Shown here in pieces: positions 56,350 through 64,000 of a stretch of 64,000 nucleotides of DNA. Numbering within the stretch: the stretch's first letter is position 1; each line of letters opens with the position of its first letter. The notes below the pieces were generated by a model. The model had not been told where the DNA came from, ran no database searches, and saw only the letters and a program-made list of their open reading frames with translations. The stretch comes from Rhodospirillaceae bacterium (GTDB lineage: Bacteria > Pseudomonadota > Alphaproteobacteria > Kiloniellales > DSM-21159). A program made the position numbers and the translations under genes. Location of the stretch: contig CP030885.1 in assembly GCA_006969625.1 (NCBI GenBank), positions 1,995,430 through 2,059,429 of the forward strand, read 5' to 3'.

Positions 56350-57759
56350 ATGGCCGACCCGACGATTCAGGATCGCACTCCGAAGGCGTCCGGCGGCGAA
56401 ACGTTCGACGGGGAGGACGTCGGCCTTTCGGCAACGCTGATCCAGCAGGTCCGGTCGGCCCTCGGCGAAGGTGCGGTGGAGGAGGTCGAGCGGCTGGTCG
56501 AGCCGCTGCACCCGGCCGATGTCGCCGACCTGCTGGAGGCGCTCAGCCGCGAGGAGCGCAAGCTGCTGCTCGCCATCGTCGGCAAGGCCCTGGATGCCGA
56601 CGTCCTGACCTACGTCGATTCCGAGCTGCGCGACGAGATCGTCGAGGACCTGGGGCCGAAGACGACCGCCCAGCTCCTGCGTCAGCTCGAGAGCGACGAC
56701 GCGCTCGGGTTCTTCGAGGACCTGGAGGACGCGCAACGCACGCAGATCCTCAGCCGCGTGCCGCGCACGATCCAGCGTCTGCTGACCGAGGGCATGACCT
56801 TCCCGGAGGATTCGGCCGGCCGCCTGATGCAGCGCGAGGTGGTGGTGGTCCCCTCGATCTGGACGGTCGGCGACACCATCGACTGGATGCGCGCCAACAA
56901 GAAGCGCATCGTCAGCGACTTCTACGACCTCTATGTGGTCGACCCCCGCTACAAGCCGATCGGCAAGCTGCCGCTCAGCCGCGTGCTGCGCTCCAAGCGG
57001 CCGGAGAAGATCGCCGAACTGATGGACCCCGAGGTCTATCCGGTCAAGGTGACCATGGATCAGGAGGAGGTGGCCTACCTCTTCCGCCAGTACTCGCTGC
57101 TCTCCGCGCCGGTGATCGACGAGGCGGGACGCCTGGTCGGCGTCATCACCGGCGACGACATCGTCCACGTCATCGACCAGGAGGCCGAGGAGGACATCCT
57201 CAAGCTTGGCGGCGTCAGCGAGAGCGACCTCTATTCCGACGTCCTGCGCACCACCCGCAGCCGGTTTTCCTGGCTGGCGATCAATCTGCTGACGGCGATC
57301 GCCGCCTCCCTGGTCATCGCCCTGTTCGAGGCGACCATAGAGCAAGTGGTGGCGCTTGCCGTGCTGATGCCGATCGTCGCTTCGATGGGAGGTAACGCCG
57401 GCACCCAGACCCTGACGGTTGCGGTGCGCGCGATCGCCATGAAGGACCTTGCTGGCCGCAACATGACGCGCTTCATCAGCAAAGAGCTGCTGGTCGGCCT
57501 TTTCAACGGCGTGCTCTTCGCCGTGCTGATGGGGATCGTCGCCTGGCTGTGGTTCGGCCAGCCGCTGATCGGCGCGGTGATCGCCGCGGCGATGGTCATC
57601 AACCTGATCGTCGCCGGCCTGTTCGGCGCGCTGATCCCCGTCGTGCTCGACCGGCTCGGCGCCGACCCGGCGATCGCCTCTTCGGTTTTCCTCACCACGG
57701 TGACCGACGTGGTCGGCTTCTTCGCCTTCCTCGGGCTGGCCGGCCTGGTTCTGCTCTAG
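56350..57759 (+). CDS. mgtE: Magnesium transporter MgtE
   Basis: 469 residues from the ATG at 56350 (preceded by AAGGAGC). The N domain (about 30-145, LHPADVADLLEALSREERKL) and two CBS domains (about 145-270, VVVPSIWTVGDTIDWMRANK) sense cytosolic magnesium. The C-terminal five-helix channel begins near 300 and contains VLMPIVASMGGNAGTQTLTV, the ion-path signature. The TAG stop coincides with the CTAG target of the IS481 insertion, so the gene stays intact right up to the element. Confidence 0.93.
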   Translation: MADPTIQDRTPKASGGETFDGEDVGLSATLIQQVRSALGEGAVEEVERLVEPLHPADVADLLEALSREERKLLLAIVGKALDADVLTYVDSELRDEIVEDLGPKTTAQLLRQLESDDALGFFEDLEDAQRTQILSRVPRTIQRLLTEGMTFPEDSAGRLMQREVVVVPSIWTVGDTIDWMRANKKRIVSDFYDLYVVDPRYKPIGKLPLSRVLRSKRPEKIAELMDPEVYPVKVTMDQEEVAYLFRQYSLLSAPVIDEAGRLVGVITGDDIVHVIDQEAEEDILKLGGVSESDLYSDVLRTTRSRFSWLAINLLTAIAASLVIALFEATIEQVVALAVLMPIVASMGGNAGTQTLTVAVRAIAMKDLAGRNMTRFISKELLVGLFNGVLFAVLMGIVAWLWFGQPLIGAVIAAAMVINLIVAGLFGALIPVVLDRLGADPAIASSVFLTTVTDVVGFFAFLGLAGLVLL

Positions 57760-58806
57760 CTGTTCAGTCCCGGCGTGTGATGGTGCAGAATTCTCTTCTG
57801 CATGGAGGCGAGCGCTATGGGCCAGGTTGTTCACGGCAGCGCCACGACGACTGACGCCGTCCGAGCGGCGATACAGCGATCGAAAGCTTCGCTCCAAGAG
57901 CTGAGCGGCCGCTACGGCGTCAATCCGAAGACGATCGCGAAGTGGCGTAAGCGGGAGGGGGTCGAGGACGCGGCGATGGGGCCGAGGCGCCCGCGGTCGA
58001 CCGTGCTCTCTCCGGAGGAGGAGGCGTTGATCGTCGCCTTTCGCAAGCACACGCTGCTGCCGCTGGACGACTGTCTATACGCCCTGCAGGCGACGGTCCC
58101 GCACCTCACCCGCTCCAGCCTGCATCGTCTGTTTCAGCGCCACGACATCAGTCGCCTGCCGAGCCTGGAGGGCGAGAAGCCGAAGAAGGCGTTCAAGGCC
58201 TATCCGATCGGCTACATCCATATCGACATCGCCGAGGTCCATACCGAAGAGGGCCGGCTCTATATGTTCGTGGCGATCGACCGGGTCAGCAAATTCGCCT
58301 ACGCCGAACTCCACCAGAAAGCCAAGCGCAGGACCGCCGCCGACTTCCTGCGCCGCCTGATCGATCTCCTGCCGTTCGAGATCCACACTGTGCTCACCGA
58401 TAACGGCACGCACTTCACCACGCCTGGCGATGGCGGCTCGGCCGTGCAGGAGATCAAGAAGGCACTCCAGCGGGGCGAGGCGTTCCGCGCCCATGCCTTC
58501 GAATTGGCCTGCGCGCGCGCCGACATCGAGCACCGGCTCACAAAGCCGAACCATCCCTGGACCAACGGCCAGGTCGAAAGCATGAACCGCACGATCAAGG
58601 AGGCGACTGTTCGGCGCTACGACTACGACAGCCATGAACAGCTGCGCGCGCACCTCGCCAACTTCCTCGACGCCTACAACTAAGGCAAACGCCTCAAGTC
58701 GCTCAGCGGGCTCACGCCTTTCGAGCGCATCTGCAAAGCATGGACGGACGAGCCGCAAAAGTTCAGACTCAACCCGATCCATCACACCACGGGACTGAAC
58801 AGCTAG
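57756..58806 (+). mobile_element. IS481-type insertion sequence with target duplication CTAG
   Basis: The element runs from 57760 to 58802 with 23-bp terminal inverted repeats (57760-57782 and 58780-58802; 21 of 23 match; ends CTGTTCAGTCC and GGACTGAACAG). It is flanked by CTAG on both sides (57756-57759 and 58803-58806), a 4-bp target duplication of the type described for IS481 relatives. The left CTAG includes the mgtE stop; the right copy supplies the ancestral transposase stop. Confidence 0.88.
57817..58806 (+). pseudogene. IS481-family transposase, interrupted by an in-frame stop
   Basis: Reads from ATG 57817 (after GGAGG) as an IS481-type DDE transposase. It has an N-terminal helix-turn-helix (SLQELSGRYGVNPKTIAKWR), DDE segments HIDIAEVHTEE, VLTDNGTHF and NHPWTNGQVESMNRT. 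At 58681-58683 a TAA interrupts the sequence right after DAYN; the frame continues with GKRLKSLSGLTPFERICKAW and RLNPIHHTTGLNS to a TAG at 58804-58806. The family normally has a Phe or similar residue there. The shortened 288-residue product keeps the catalytic triad but lacks about 41 C-terminal residues, so it is probably inactive or weak. Confidence 0.87.
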
Positions 58807-58932
58807 CGCCGGGCGGCCCGAAACGGCCATGCGCCGCCGAGCCGCCTCGCATGGCAGCAATGCTCACCTTGCCCCTCGATCCGGCCAGAGGCTTCCGCTT
58901 AGGCTCGGGTCGCGTCGAGGGGCGGCAGAGGC

Positions 58933-59829
58933 GTGACGGAGCGACAGGGTCTGGCAGAGAGCGACGGCGACGGCCGGACGGCGCAACGGCGCGGCCTGCT
59001 CGGCCTCGCGCTGATGACGCTCGCCATGCTGTCGATCCCGCTGGTCGACGGCCTCGCCAAGTACCTCAGCGCCGACCACTCGCCCCTCTACATCGCCTGG
59101 GCGCGCTACGCCGTCGCCTGCCTGCTCGTGCTGCCGCTGGCGCTCGCCATGAAGGGCCGGCAGGCATTGCCGCGCCGGCGGCTGGGTCCGCACTTCCTGC
59201 GCACCGTGTTTCTGATGGGGGCGATGACCTGCTACTTCGTCGCAATCGCCGAGATCCCGCTGGCGACCGCGATCAGCGCCTACTTCGTCGGCCCGATCAT
59301 CGCTACTGTCCTGGCCGTCCTGCTGCTCGGCGAGCGGCTGACCTGGCGTAAGGGCGTCGCCGTGGTGCTCGGCTTCGCAGGCGCGCTCCTGATCGTACGG
59401 CCCGGCGGCGGGGTAGAGCCTGGCATCCTGCTGGCGCTGGCGGCCGGCGGTTTCTTCGCCTGCTACATGATCGCCACCCGCATGGCGTCCTTGTCGGCCG
59501 ATCCGATCCAGACGCTCGCCTTCCAGTGCCTGGTCGGCGCACTCATCTTGACGCCGCAGGCGCTGTGGACCTGGAGCGTGCCCGATAGCGGCCAGCTCTG
59601 GCTGTTCGCCGCCATGGGCCTGTTCTCGGCCGGCAGCCACCTGCTCTCGATCACCGCCTTTCGCTATGCCGACGCCTCGTCGCTGGCGCCCCTGGTCTAC
59701 CTGGAGTTGGTGGGTACGGCGGCGATCGGCTTTCTGGTCTTCGACGAGCTGCCGGACCTGCTCGTCTGGCTCGGCGCCAGCGTCATCGTGGCGAGCGGCC
59801 TTCTGCTGATCCGTCGCCGCGAGGCCTGA
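58933..59829 (+). CDS. EamA/DMT-family transporter
   Basis: A 298-residue membrane protein with ten predicted helices and two EamA repeats. It begins with GTG at 58933; an ATG at 59014 would lose the first 27 residues. Sequence landmarks are YIAWARYAVACLLVLPLALA (repeat 1) and VYLELVGTAAIGFLVFDELP near the end (repeat 2). The family exports amino acids, nucleotides or other metabolites; the substrate is unknown. The TGA stop is the left copy of the 3-bp repeat flanking the MITE-like palindrome that follows. Confidence 0.88.
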   Translation: MTERQGLAESDGDGRTAQRRGLLGLALMTLAMLSIPLVDGLAKYLSADHSPLYIAWARYAVACLLVLPLALAMKGRQALPRRRLGPHFLRTVFLMGAMTCYFVAIAEIPLATAISAYFVGPIIATVLAVLLLGERLTWRKGVAVVLGFAGALLIVRPGGGVEPGILLALAAGGFFACYMIATRMASLSADPIQTLAFQCLVGALILTPQALWTWSVPDSGQLWLFAAMGLFSAGSHLLSITAFRYADASSLAPLVYLELVGTAAIGFLVFDELPDLLVWLGASVIVASGLLLIRRREA

Positions 59830-59970
59830 GAGACCGTTTGAGAATGGGCCTTGAGGCCCATTCTCGGCGCTGTACCGTCCCGCGCCCTCACCCGGCCGCC
59901 CAACGACAGCATCCTGGATGGGCGGCCGGGTGAGGGCGCGGGACGGTACAGTGCATTCTCAAACGGTCTC
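59830..59970. mobile_element. 141-bp MITE-like palindromic element
   Basis: Perfect 17-bp terminal inverted repeats GAGACCGTTTGAGAATG (59830-59846) and its complement (59954-59970) are flanked by TGA direct repeats (59827-59829 and 59971-59973). Inside, 33-bp perfect arms (59870-59902 and 59919-59951) surround a 16-base loop. The left part also forms an 11-bp hairpin (59840-59850 with 59855-59865). No coding capacity. The termini and TNA-type duplication resemble non-autonomous relatives of IS5-family elements (inference). Confidence 0.7.
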
Positions 59971-59981
59971 TGAGACGCGAA

Positions 59982-60010
59982 AGCGCCCGCCGGCAGCTCC
60001 GGCGGGCGCT
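59982..60010 (-). terminator. Probable terminator of the amino-acid binding-protein gene
   Basis: A 12-bp perfect GC-rich stem (59982-59993 pairing with 59999-60010, 5-base loop) lies 34 bp past the stop of the leftward gene. It is followed in that direction by a short TTTCG run, so a Rho-independent terminator of moderate quality is likely. Confidence 0.65.
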
Positions 60011-60043
60011 CTCCCGATGCGATCCGGCGGATCGGTCGGCTTG

Positions 60044-61264
60044 CTACATCTTCGGCGAGACGACCTCGCGGGTGACGATCTCGCCGTCGTCGATCGCCCA
60101 GAAGGCGAAGGTGCCCGGCACGTCGCCCTTGGCGTCGAAGTCCTGGCTGCCGGCGGCGCCGACGTAGTCGACGTCCTCGCCGTCGGCGATCGCCTGCTTG
60201 GCCTTCTCCCACTCGCCCGGCATGATCGGCGTGCCCGGCGGGGTGGCGACCGTGCGCAGCGCCTCCTTGACCGCCGTGCGGTCGGTCGAGCCGGCCTGCT
60301 CCATGGCCAGGGCCAACAGGAAGGCGGCGTCGTAGGCGCTGTCGATGAAGGGCTTGGGCGGCAGTTCGCCGAACTCCGCCTCGTAGGCGTCGCGGAAGGC
60401 GATGGCGGCCGGGCTGTCGGTCTCGGCCTGCGGCGCGGTGCCGATGGACCCGTTCATGAAGTCGGCGCCGACCGCCTCGATGACGTTCGGCGTCTTCATG
60501 CCGTCGGTGAAGATGAAGTTGGAGAAGAAGCCGCCCTCGAGCGACTGGCGCAGGATGGCGATGCCGTTCTCCGGATAGCCGATCAGCACCAGGGCCTCGG
60601 AGCCGCCGCCGAAGGCCTGCTGCAGCTCGCCCCGGTAGGAGGCGTTGCCCGGCTCGTAGGCCAGCGCGGCATACACGGTGCCACCTTCCTTCTCGAAGGC
60701 CTCGCCGAAGGCAGTGGCTAGGCCCTCGCCGTAATCGTTGTTGATGAACAGGATGGAGACGGTCGCGTGACCCTGCGAGCGCACGATCTGGGCCAGGACG
60801 ACGCCCTGCAGGCTGTCGGCCGGCACGGTACGGAAGAAGTAGTCGTTGTCCTCGATGTCGCTGAGCACCGGCGCGGTCGAGGCGCTGGAGATCTGCGGCA
60901 CGCCGGCCGGACCGGTGACCGAGGTCGCCACCGGGCCGGAGTTGCCCGAGGACAGCGCCCCGACGATGCCCACGACGTTGTCCACGTTGACCAGCTTCTG
61001 CGCGGCGTCGACCGCGGCCTGGGCCGCCGTCTGGGTGTCGCCGACGACGACGCTCAGGGTGCGGCCGTCGAGCACGCCGCCTTGTTCGTTGATGTGCTTG
61101 AGCGCGAGTTCGATGCCGGACAGCGAAGAGGGCCCGTAGGCCTGCAGGTCGCCGGTCATGGGCATCAGGGCGCCGATCTGAACGTCCTGCGCGGCGGCAG
61201 GGCCGGCGGCGAGCAGGGCGCCCGCAAGGCCGGCTGCGGCCAGCGAAGACTTTCCGAAGGTCAT
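60044..61264 (-). CDS. Branched-chain amino-acid-type ABC substrate-binding protein
   Basis: A 406-residue Peripla_BP_6 (LivJ/LivK-like) protein. The signal peptide is about 25 residues long and is cut after AAA/Q. The mature protein starts VQIGALMPMTGDLQAYGPSS, and further landmarks are GIVGALSSGNSGPVATSVTG and VSILFINNDYGEGLATAFGE. It binds leucine-type amino acids or other small polar ligands in the periplasm. No permease or ATPase genes are next to it, so it is an orphan binding protein here. A GGGAGA site precedes the ATG. Confidence 0.9.
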   Translation of the reverse strand: MTFGKSSLAAAGLAGALLAAGPAAAQDVQIGALMPMTGDLQAYGPSSLSGIELALKHINEQGGVLDGRTLSVVVGDTQTAAQAAVDAAQKLVNVDNVVGIVGALSSGNSGPVATSVTGPAGVPQISSASTAPVLSDIEDNDYFFRTVPADSLQGVVLAQIVRSQGHATVSILFINNDYGEGLATAFGEAFEKEGGTVYAALAYEPGNASYRGELQQAFGGGSEALVLIGYPENGIAILRQSLEGGFFSNFIFTDGMKTPNVIEAVGADFMNGSIGTAPQAETDSPAAIAFRDAYEAEFGELPPKPFIDSAYDAAFLLALAMEQAGSTDRTAVKEALRTVATPPGTPIMPGEWEKAKQAIADGEDVDYVGAAGSQDFDAKGDVPGTFAFWAIDDGEIVTREVVSPKM

Positions 61265-61545
61265 TCTTCTGTCTCCCTGTTGTGCGTTGTCGGAAGCGTC
61301 GGCCCGGGTATGCGTCCTTAGCGCGCCCGGCGCTTCCCTTCGGTCCGCGGTCGCGCCGCCAAGTTTGGCGAGCCAATGCGCACGGACCGCGCACTATATC
61401 GGAGAGCGCCCGGTCGTTGTACAGGGGACCTTGGCTTCACGACCCCACGCTGCCGCACAGGGCGCCCCTCGGCCCGACGGTGGAGCCGGCCGGCGATCCG
61501 GTGGCGCACGTGACACGCCGTCCGGGCCGTTGCGCCGAAGATCGG

Positions 61546-61977
61546 CTATTTGCGCTTCTTGCGCCGACCGCCCTGGGTGCCGAGACCGATTTGCTTGGCG
61601 AAGGCGGAGCGCTGCTTGGCGTAGTTCGGCGCCACCATCGGGTAGTCGGCCGGCAGTCCCCACTTCGCCCGGTATTCCTCCGGCGACATGCCATAGGTCG
61701 TGCGGAGGTGGCGCTTGAGCATCTTCAGCTTCCGGCCGTCCTCCAGGCATACCAGATGATCAGGCTGGATAGACCGGTTGACCGGCACGGCCGGCGTCGG
61801 CGCCTCCGGCTCCACCGTTCCGCGGTTGAGGTCGGTCAAGGAGCCGTGCACCGCGCCGATCAGGCCGGTGACCTCGCTCGTCGCCACGGGGTTGTTGCGC
61901 ACGTAGGCGGACACCACCGCAGCGGTCATGCGCAGCACTTCGGCCTGCGAGACCTCTTCGAGCTTGTCTTCAGTCAT
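61546..61977 (-). CDS. MucR/Ros-family transcriptional regulator
   Basis: 143 residues. The C-terminal half carries the MucR domain (CLEDGRKLKMLKRHLRTTYG, then MSPEEYRAKWGL) with a basic tail. In the Ros zinc finger two Cys and two His bind zinc; here Cys77 and His90 remain, Asp80 stands for the second Cys, and the last His is replaced (LRTTY). Zinc may therefore be absent or bound differently, as in several MucR-type proteins. These are H-NS-like global regulators of alphaproteobacteria. The 281-bp gap after it (61265-61545) shows no gene. Confidence 0.9.
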   Translation of the reverse strand: MTEDKLEEVSQAEVLRMTAAVVSAYVRNNPVATSEVTGLIGAVHGSLTDLNRGTVEPEAPTPAVPVNRSIQPDHLVCLEDGRKLKMLKRHLRTTYGMSPEEYRAKWGLPADYPMVAPNYAKQRSAFAKQIGLGTQGGRRKKRK

Positions 61978-62328
61978 TTGTCGAACCCGACCTGTTTCCC
62001 CAATGCGCTGGACATTACGCCAACCCTTGCGGAAACAGAAGCTGAAAAAGACTTCGGTGCAATACTGTGAACTTCTTCGTTAATTTTTGCCGGCGCACGT
62101 TTCGCTTCGGGCAACGTCAACCGAAGGCCATGCGCACCGCTCGGGCCCTGGTCCGCCCCGACGCGCACGGCAGGCCTTGTGTCGGCCTTTTGTGCCATCC
62201 CGACATATGGTAGCTTGCCTCGCGTGGGCGGCTTGGCGTAGGTCTGTTTGGCAGCAGCCGGGCCGGCAGTGGAGTTCGTTAAGGTCCGGGCGGCGAAACG
62301 GCGACACTCTCGGAGTTGCGGGAAACCG
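61978..62328. other. Intergenic region between mucR and rpiB
   Basis: About 350 bp between divergent genes. It contains an AT-rich stretch near 62040-62090 (runs of A and T before mucR) that may bind MucR itself, as MucR proteins favour AT-rich sites. No gene, riboswitch or clear hairpin was recognised; the rpiB promoter was not identified. Confidence 0.4.
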
Positions 62329-62769
62329 ATGGCCGACAGGACGATCGCGCTGGCTTCCGATCACGCTGGCTACGATCTGAAGCTCGAACTGGCATGCCTG
62401 GTCGCAGATCTCGGGTTCGAGCCGCTGGACCTCGGCACCCACGACCGCGAATCCGTCGACTATCCCGATTTCGGCGCCGAACTGGGGCGTGCGGTGGCCG
62501 ACGGCCGCGCCGCGCTCGGGGTGCTGGTCTGCGGGACCGGCATCGGCATCTCGATCGCCGCCAACCGCAACCCCGCCGTGCGGGCAGCCCTGTGTCACGA
62601 TACCACGACCGCCCGGCTTGCCCGGCAGCACAACGATGCCAACGTCTTGTCGATCGGTGCCCGAACGACGGGGCCGGAAACGGCCAAGGACATTCTGCGC
62701 GCGTTCCTGGAGACGCCCTTCGAAGGGGGACGGCACGCGCGGCGCGTGGACAAGCTCGCAACCTGCTGA
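62329..62769 (+). CDS. rpiB: Ribose 5-phosphate isomerase B
   Basis: 146 residues from the ATG at 62329. RpiB/LacAB features are IALASDHAGYDLKLEL at the N-terminus and VLVCGTGIGISIAANR with the base Cys68. Interconverts ribose 5-phosphate and ribulose 5-phosphate in the pentose phosphate pathway. It is 82 bp before glyA, an order seen in many alphaproteobacteria, so the pair probably shares a transcript. Confidence 0.93.
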   Translation: MADRTIALASDHAGYDLKLELACLVADLGFEPLDLGTHDRESVDYPDFGAELGRAVADGRAALGVLVCGTGIGISIAANRNPAVRAALCHDTTTARLARQHNDANVLSIGARTTGPETAKDILRAFLETPFEGGRHARRVDKLATC

Positions 62770-62851
62770 GTGACCTCACGGTGCGGCGTGCGCCGGGCCT
62801 CACCCCTGACCCTCGTTGCCTGCAAGACCCATCCAAGGAAGGTTGACCGCC

Positions 62852-64000
62852 ATGAGCCCCTCCGACGCCGCCAGCGAGCTGGACACGCCGCTCTACGCGG
62901 ATTTCTTCAGTGCCCGCCTGCGCGACAGCGATCCCGACCTGGCCGCGGCGGTCCGGGACGAGCTGGGACGCCAGCAGAACCAGATCGAGCTGATCGCCAG
63001 CGAGAACATCGTCTCGCGCGCGGTGCTGGAGGCGCAGGGCTCGATCCTCACCAACAAGTATGCCGAAGGCTATCCCGGCAGGCGCTACTACGGCGGCTGC
63101 GAGCACGTCGACGTGGTGGAGACCTTGGCGATCGAGCGGGCCAAGACTCTGTTCGGCTGCGCCTTCGTCAACGTACAGCCGCATTCGGGCGCCCAGGCCA
63201 ACCAGACCGTGATGCTGGCGCTGCTGAAGCCCGGCGACACCATCCTCGGCATGTCGCTGTCGGCGGGCGGTCACCTGACCCATGGCGCAGCGCCGAACCT
63301 GTCGGGCAAGTGGTTCCATGCCGTCCAGTATGGCGTGCGTAGAGACGACGGCCTGATCGACTTCGAGGAGGTCGAGCGGCTGGCGCGCGAGCATCGGCCG
63401 AAGATGATCATCGCCGGCGGCTCGGCCTATCCGCGCCATATCGACTTCGCGCGCTTCCGCGCCATCGCCGACGAGGTCGGTGCCTACTTCCTGGTCGACA
63501 TGGCCCACTTCGCCGGGCTGGTGGCGGGCGGCGTGCACCCCAGTCCGCTGCCGCATGCTCACGTGGTGACCACCACGACCCATAAGACCCTGCGCGGCTC
63601 GCGCGGCGGCATGGTGCTCTCGAACGACCCGGACCTCGGCAAGAAGATCAACTCGGCGGCTTTCCCGGGCCTGCAGGGCGGGCCGCTGATGCATGCCATC
63701 GCCGGCAAGGCGGCCGCCTTCGGCGAGGCCTTGAAGCCCGAGTTCAAGGCCTACAGCCAGCAGATCGTCGACAATGCCAAGGCGCTGGCGGCCACCCTCA
63801 TGGAGGCCGGCTTCGACACGGTGAGCGGCGGCACCGACAATCACCTCGTGCTCGTCGACCTGCGGCCCAAGCAGCTTACCGGCAAGGCGGCGGAAGAGAG
63901 CCTGGATCGCGCCGGGATCACCTGCAACAAGAACGGCGTGCCCTTCGACCCGGAAAAGCCGATGATCACCAGCGGCATCCGTCTGGGCACGCCGGCGGCT
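62852..64000 (+). CDS. glyA: Serine hydroxymethyltransferase (partial, C-terminus beyond window)
   Basis: 383 residues are visible from the ATG at 62852 (after AAGGAAGG); about 45-50 are missing at the right edge. It converts serine and THF to glycine and methylene-THF, feeding MetF. Signatures are [20 protein letters not shown], the [13 protein letters not shown] loop, and the PLP lysine Lys245 in [14 protein letters not shown]. The frame is intact throughout. Confidence 0.96.
   Translation, partial: MSPSDAASELDTPLYADFFSARLRDSDPDLAAAVRDELGRQQNQIELIASENIVSRAVLEAQGSILTNKYAEGYPGRRYYGGCEHVDVVETLAIERAKTLFGCAFVNVQPHSGAQANQTVMLALLKPGDTILGMSLSAGGHLTHGAAPNLSGKWFHAVQYGVRRDDGLIDFEEVERLAREHRPKMIIAGGSAYPRHIDFARFRAIADEVGAYFLVDMAHFAGLVAGGVHPSPLPHAHVVTTTTHKTLRGSRGGMVLSNDPDLGKKINSAAFPGLQGGPLMHAIAGKAAAFGEALKPEFKAYSQQIVDNAKALAATLMEAGFDTVSGGTDNHLVLVDLRPKQLTGKAAEESLDRAGITCNKNGVPFDPEKPMITSGIRLGTPAA

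Noticed and set aside
57760-58932. A larger genomic island around the IS481 element
   Set aside because: Both flanks are ordinary chromosomal genes of matching composition, and only the single element with its target duplication is visible.

Overview
The window is a 64 kb piece of a GC-rich chromosome, tightly packed with genes and with no RNA genes seen. Gene content suggests an alphaproteobacterium, most likely a marine or soil Rhodospirillales-type heterotroph. Supporting signs are a MucR/Ros regulator, several TRAP transporters, a methionine synthase split into two genes, the short form of ArgC, an rpiB-glyA pair and aromatic-acid catabolism. The lineage is inferred from gene content only.

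Layout. 1-16 kb: the 5' end of an MFS drug-type exporter, then a divergent catabolic locus. Leftward are a GntR/FCD regulator and a FAD/Fe-S 2-hydroxyacid dehydrogenase. Rightward are a serine-glyoxylate-type aminotransferase, a TRAP transporter (DctP-Q-M), a crotonase, a CaiB-type CoA transferase, a cytochrome P450 and a second TRAP transporter. 15.4-20.5 kb: a LacI regulator and a complete ABC importer. 20.7-27.1 kb: metF, an unrecognised metF-linked ORF, split metH (N and C halves), then argC.

27.3-41.8 kb is the most unusual part: a TolC-like outer-membrane lipoprotein, a 2345-residue LEPR/DUF4347/cadherin-like repeat protein, a periplasmic adaptor, a GAF-HlyD fusion, a PqqD-like/M50 protease/HlyD fusion, and a Crp-family regulator. 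It looks like a dedicated export and processing locus for the giant surface protein, yet it encodes no ABC ATPase.

41.8-53.3 kb: a leftward homogentisate operon (hmgA, fumarylacetoacetase, MBL hydrolase, FAD monooxygenase, DUF2783, maiA) and a rightward MarR-PaaX pair followed by paaABCDE. The hmg promoter carries an operator-like palindrome between its -35 and -10 boxes. Phenylacetate oxygenation and homogentisate cleavage are therefore encoded side by side.

53.3-64 kb: lipB, maeB, mgtE, an IS481-type element with a nonsense-mutated transposase inserted at the mgtE stop codon, an EamA exporter followed by a 141-bp MITE-like palindrome, a branched-chain amino-acid-type binding protein, mucR, rpiB and the start of glyA. 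Most starts were chosen from family N-termini, Shine-Dalgarno sequences and gene overlaps; all functions are sequence-based predictions.
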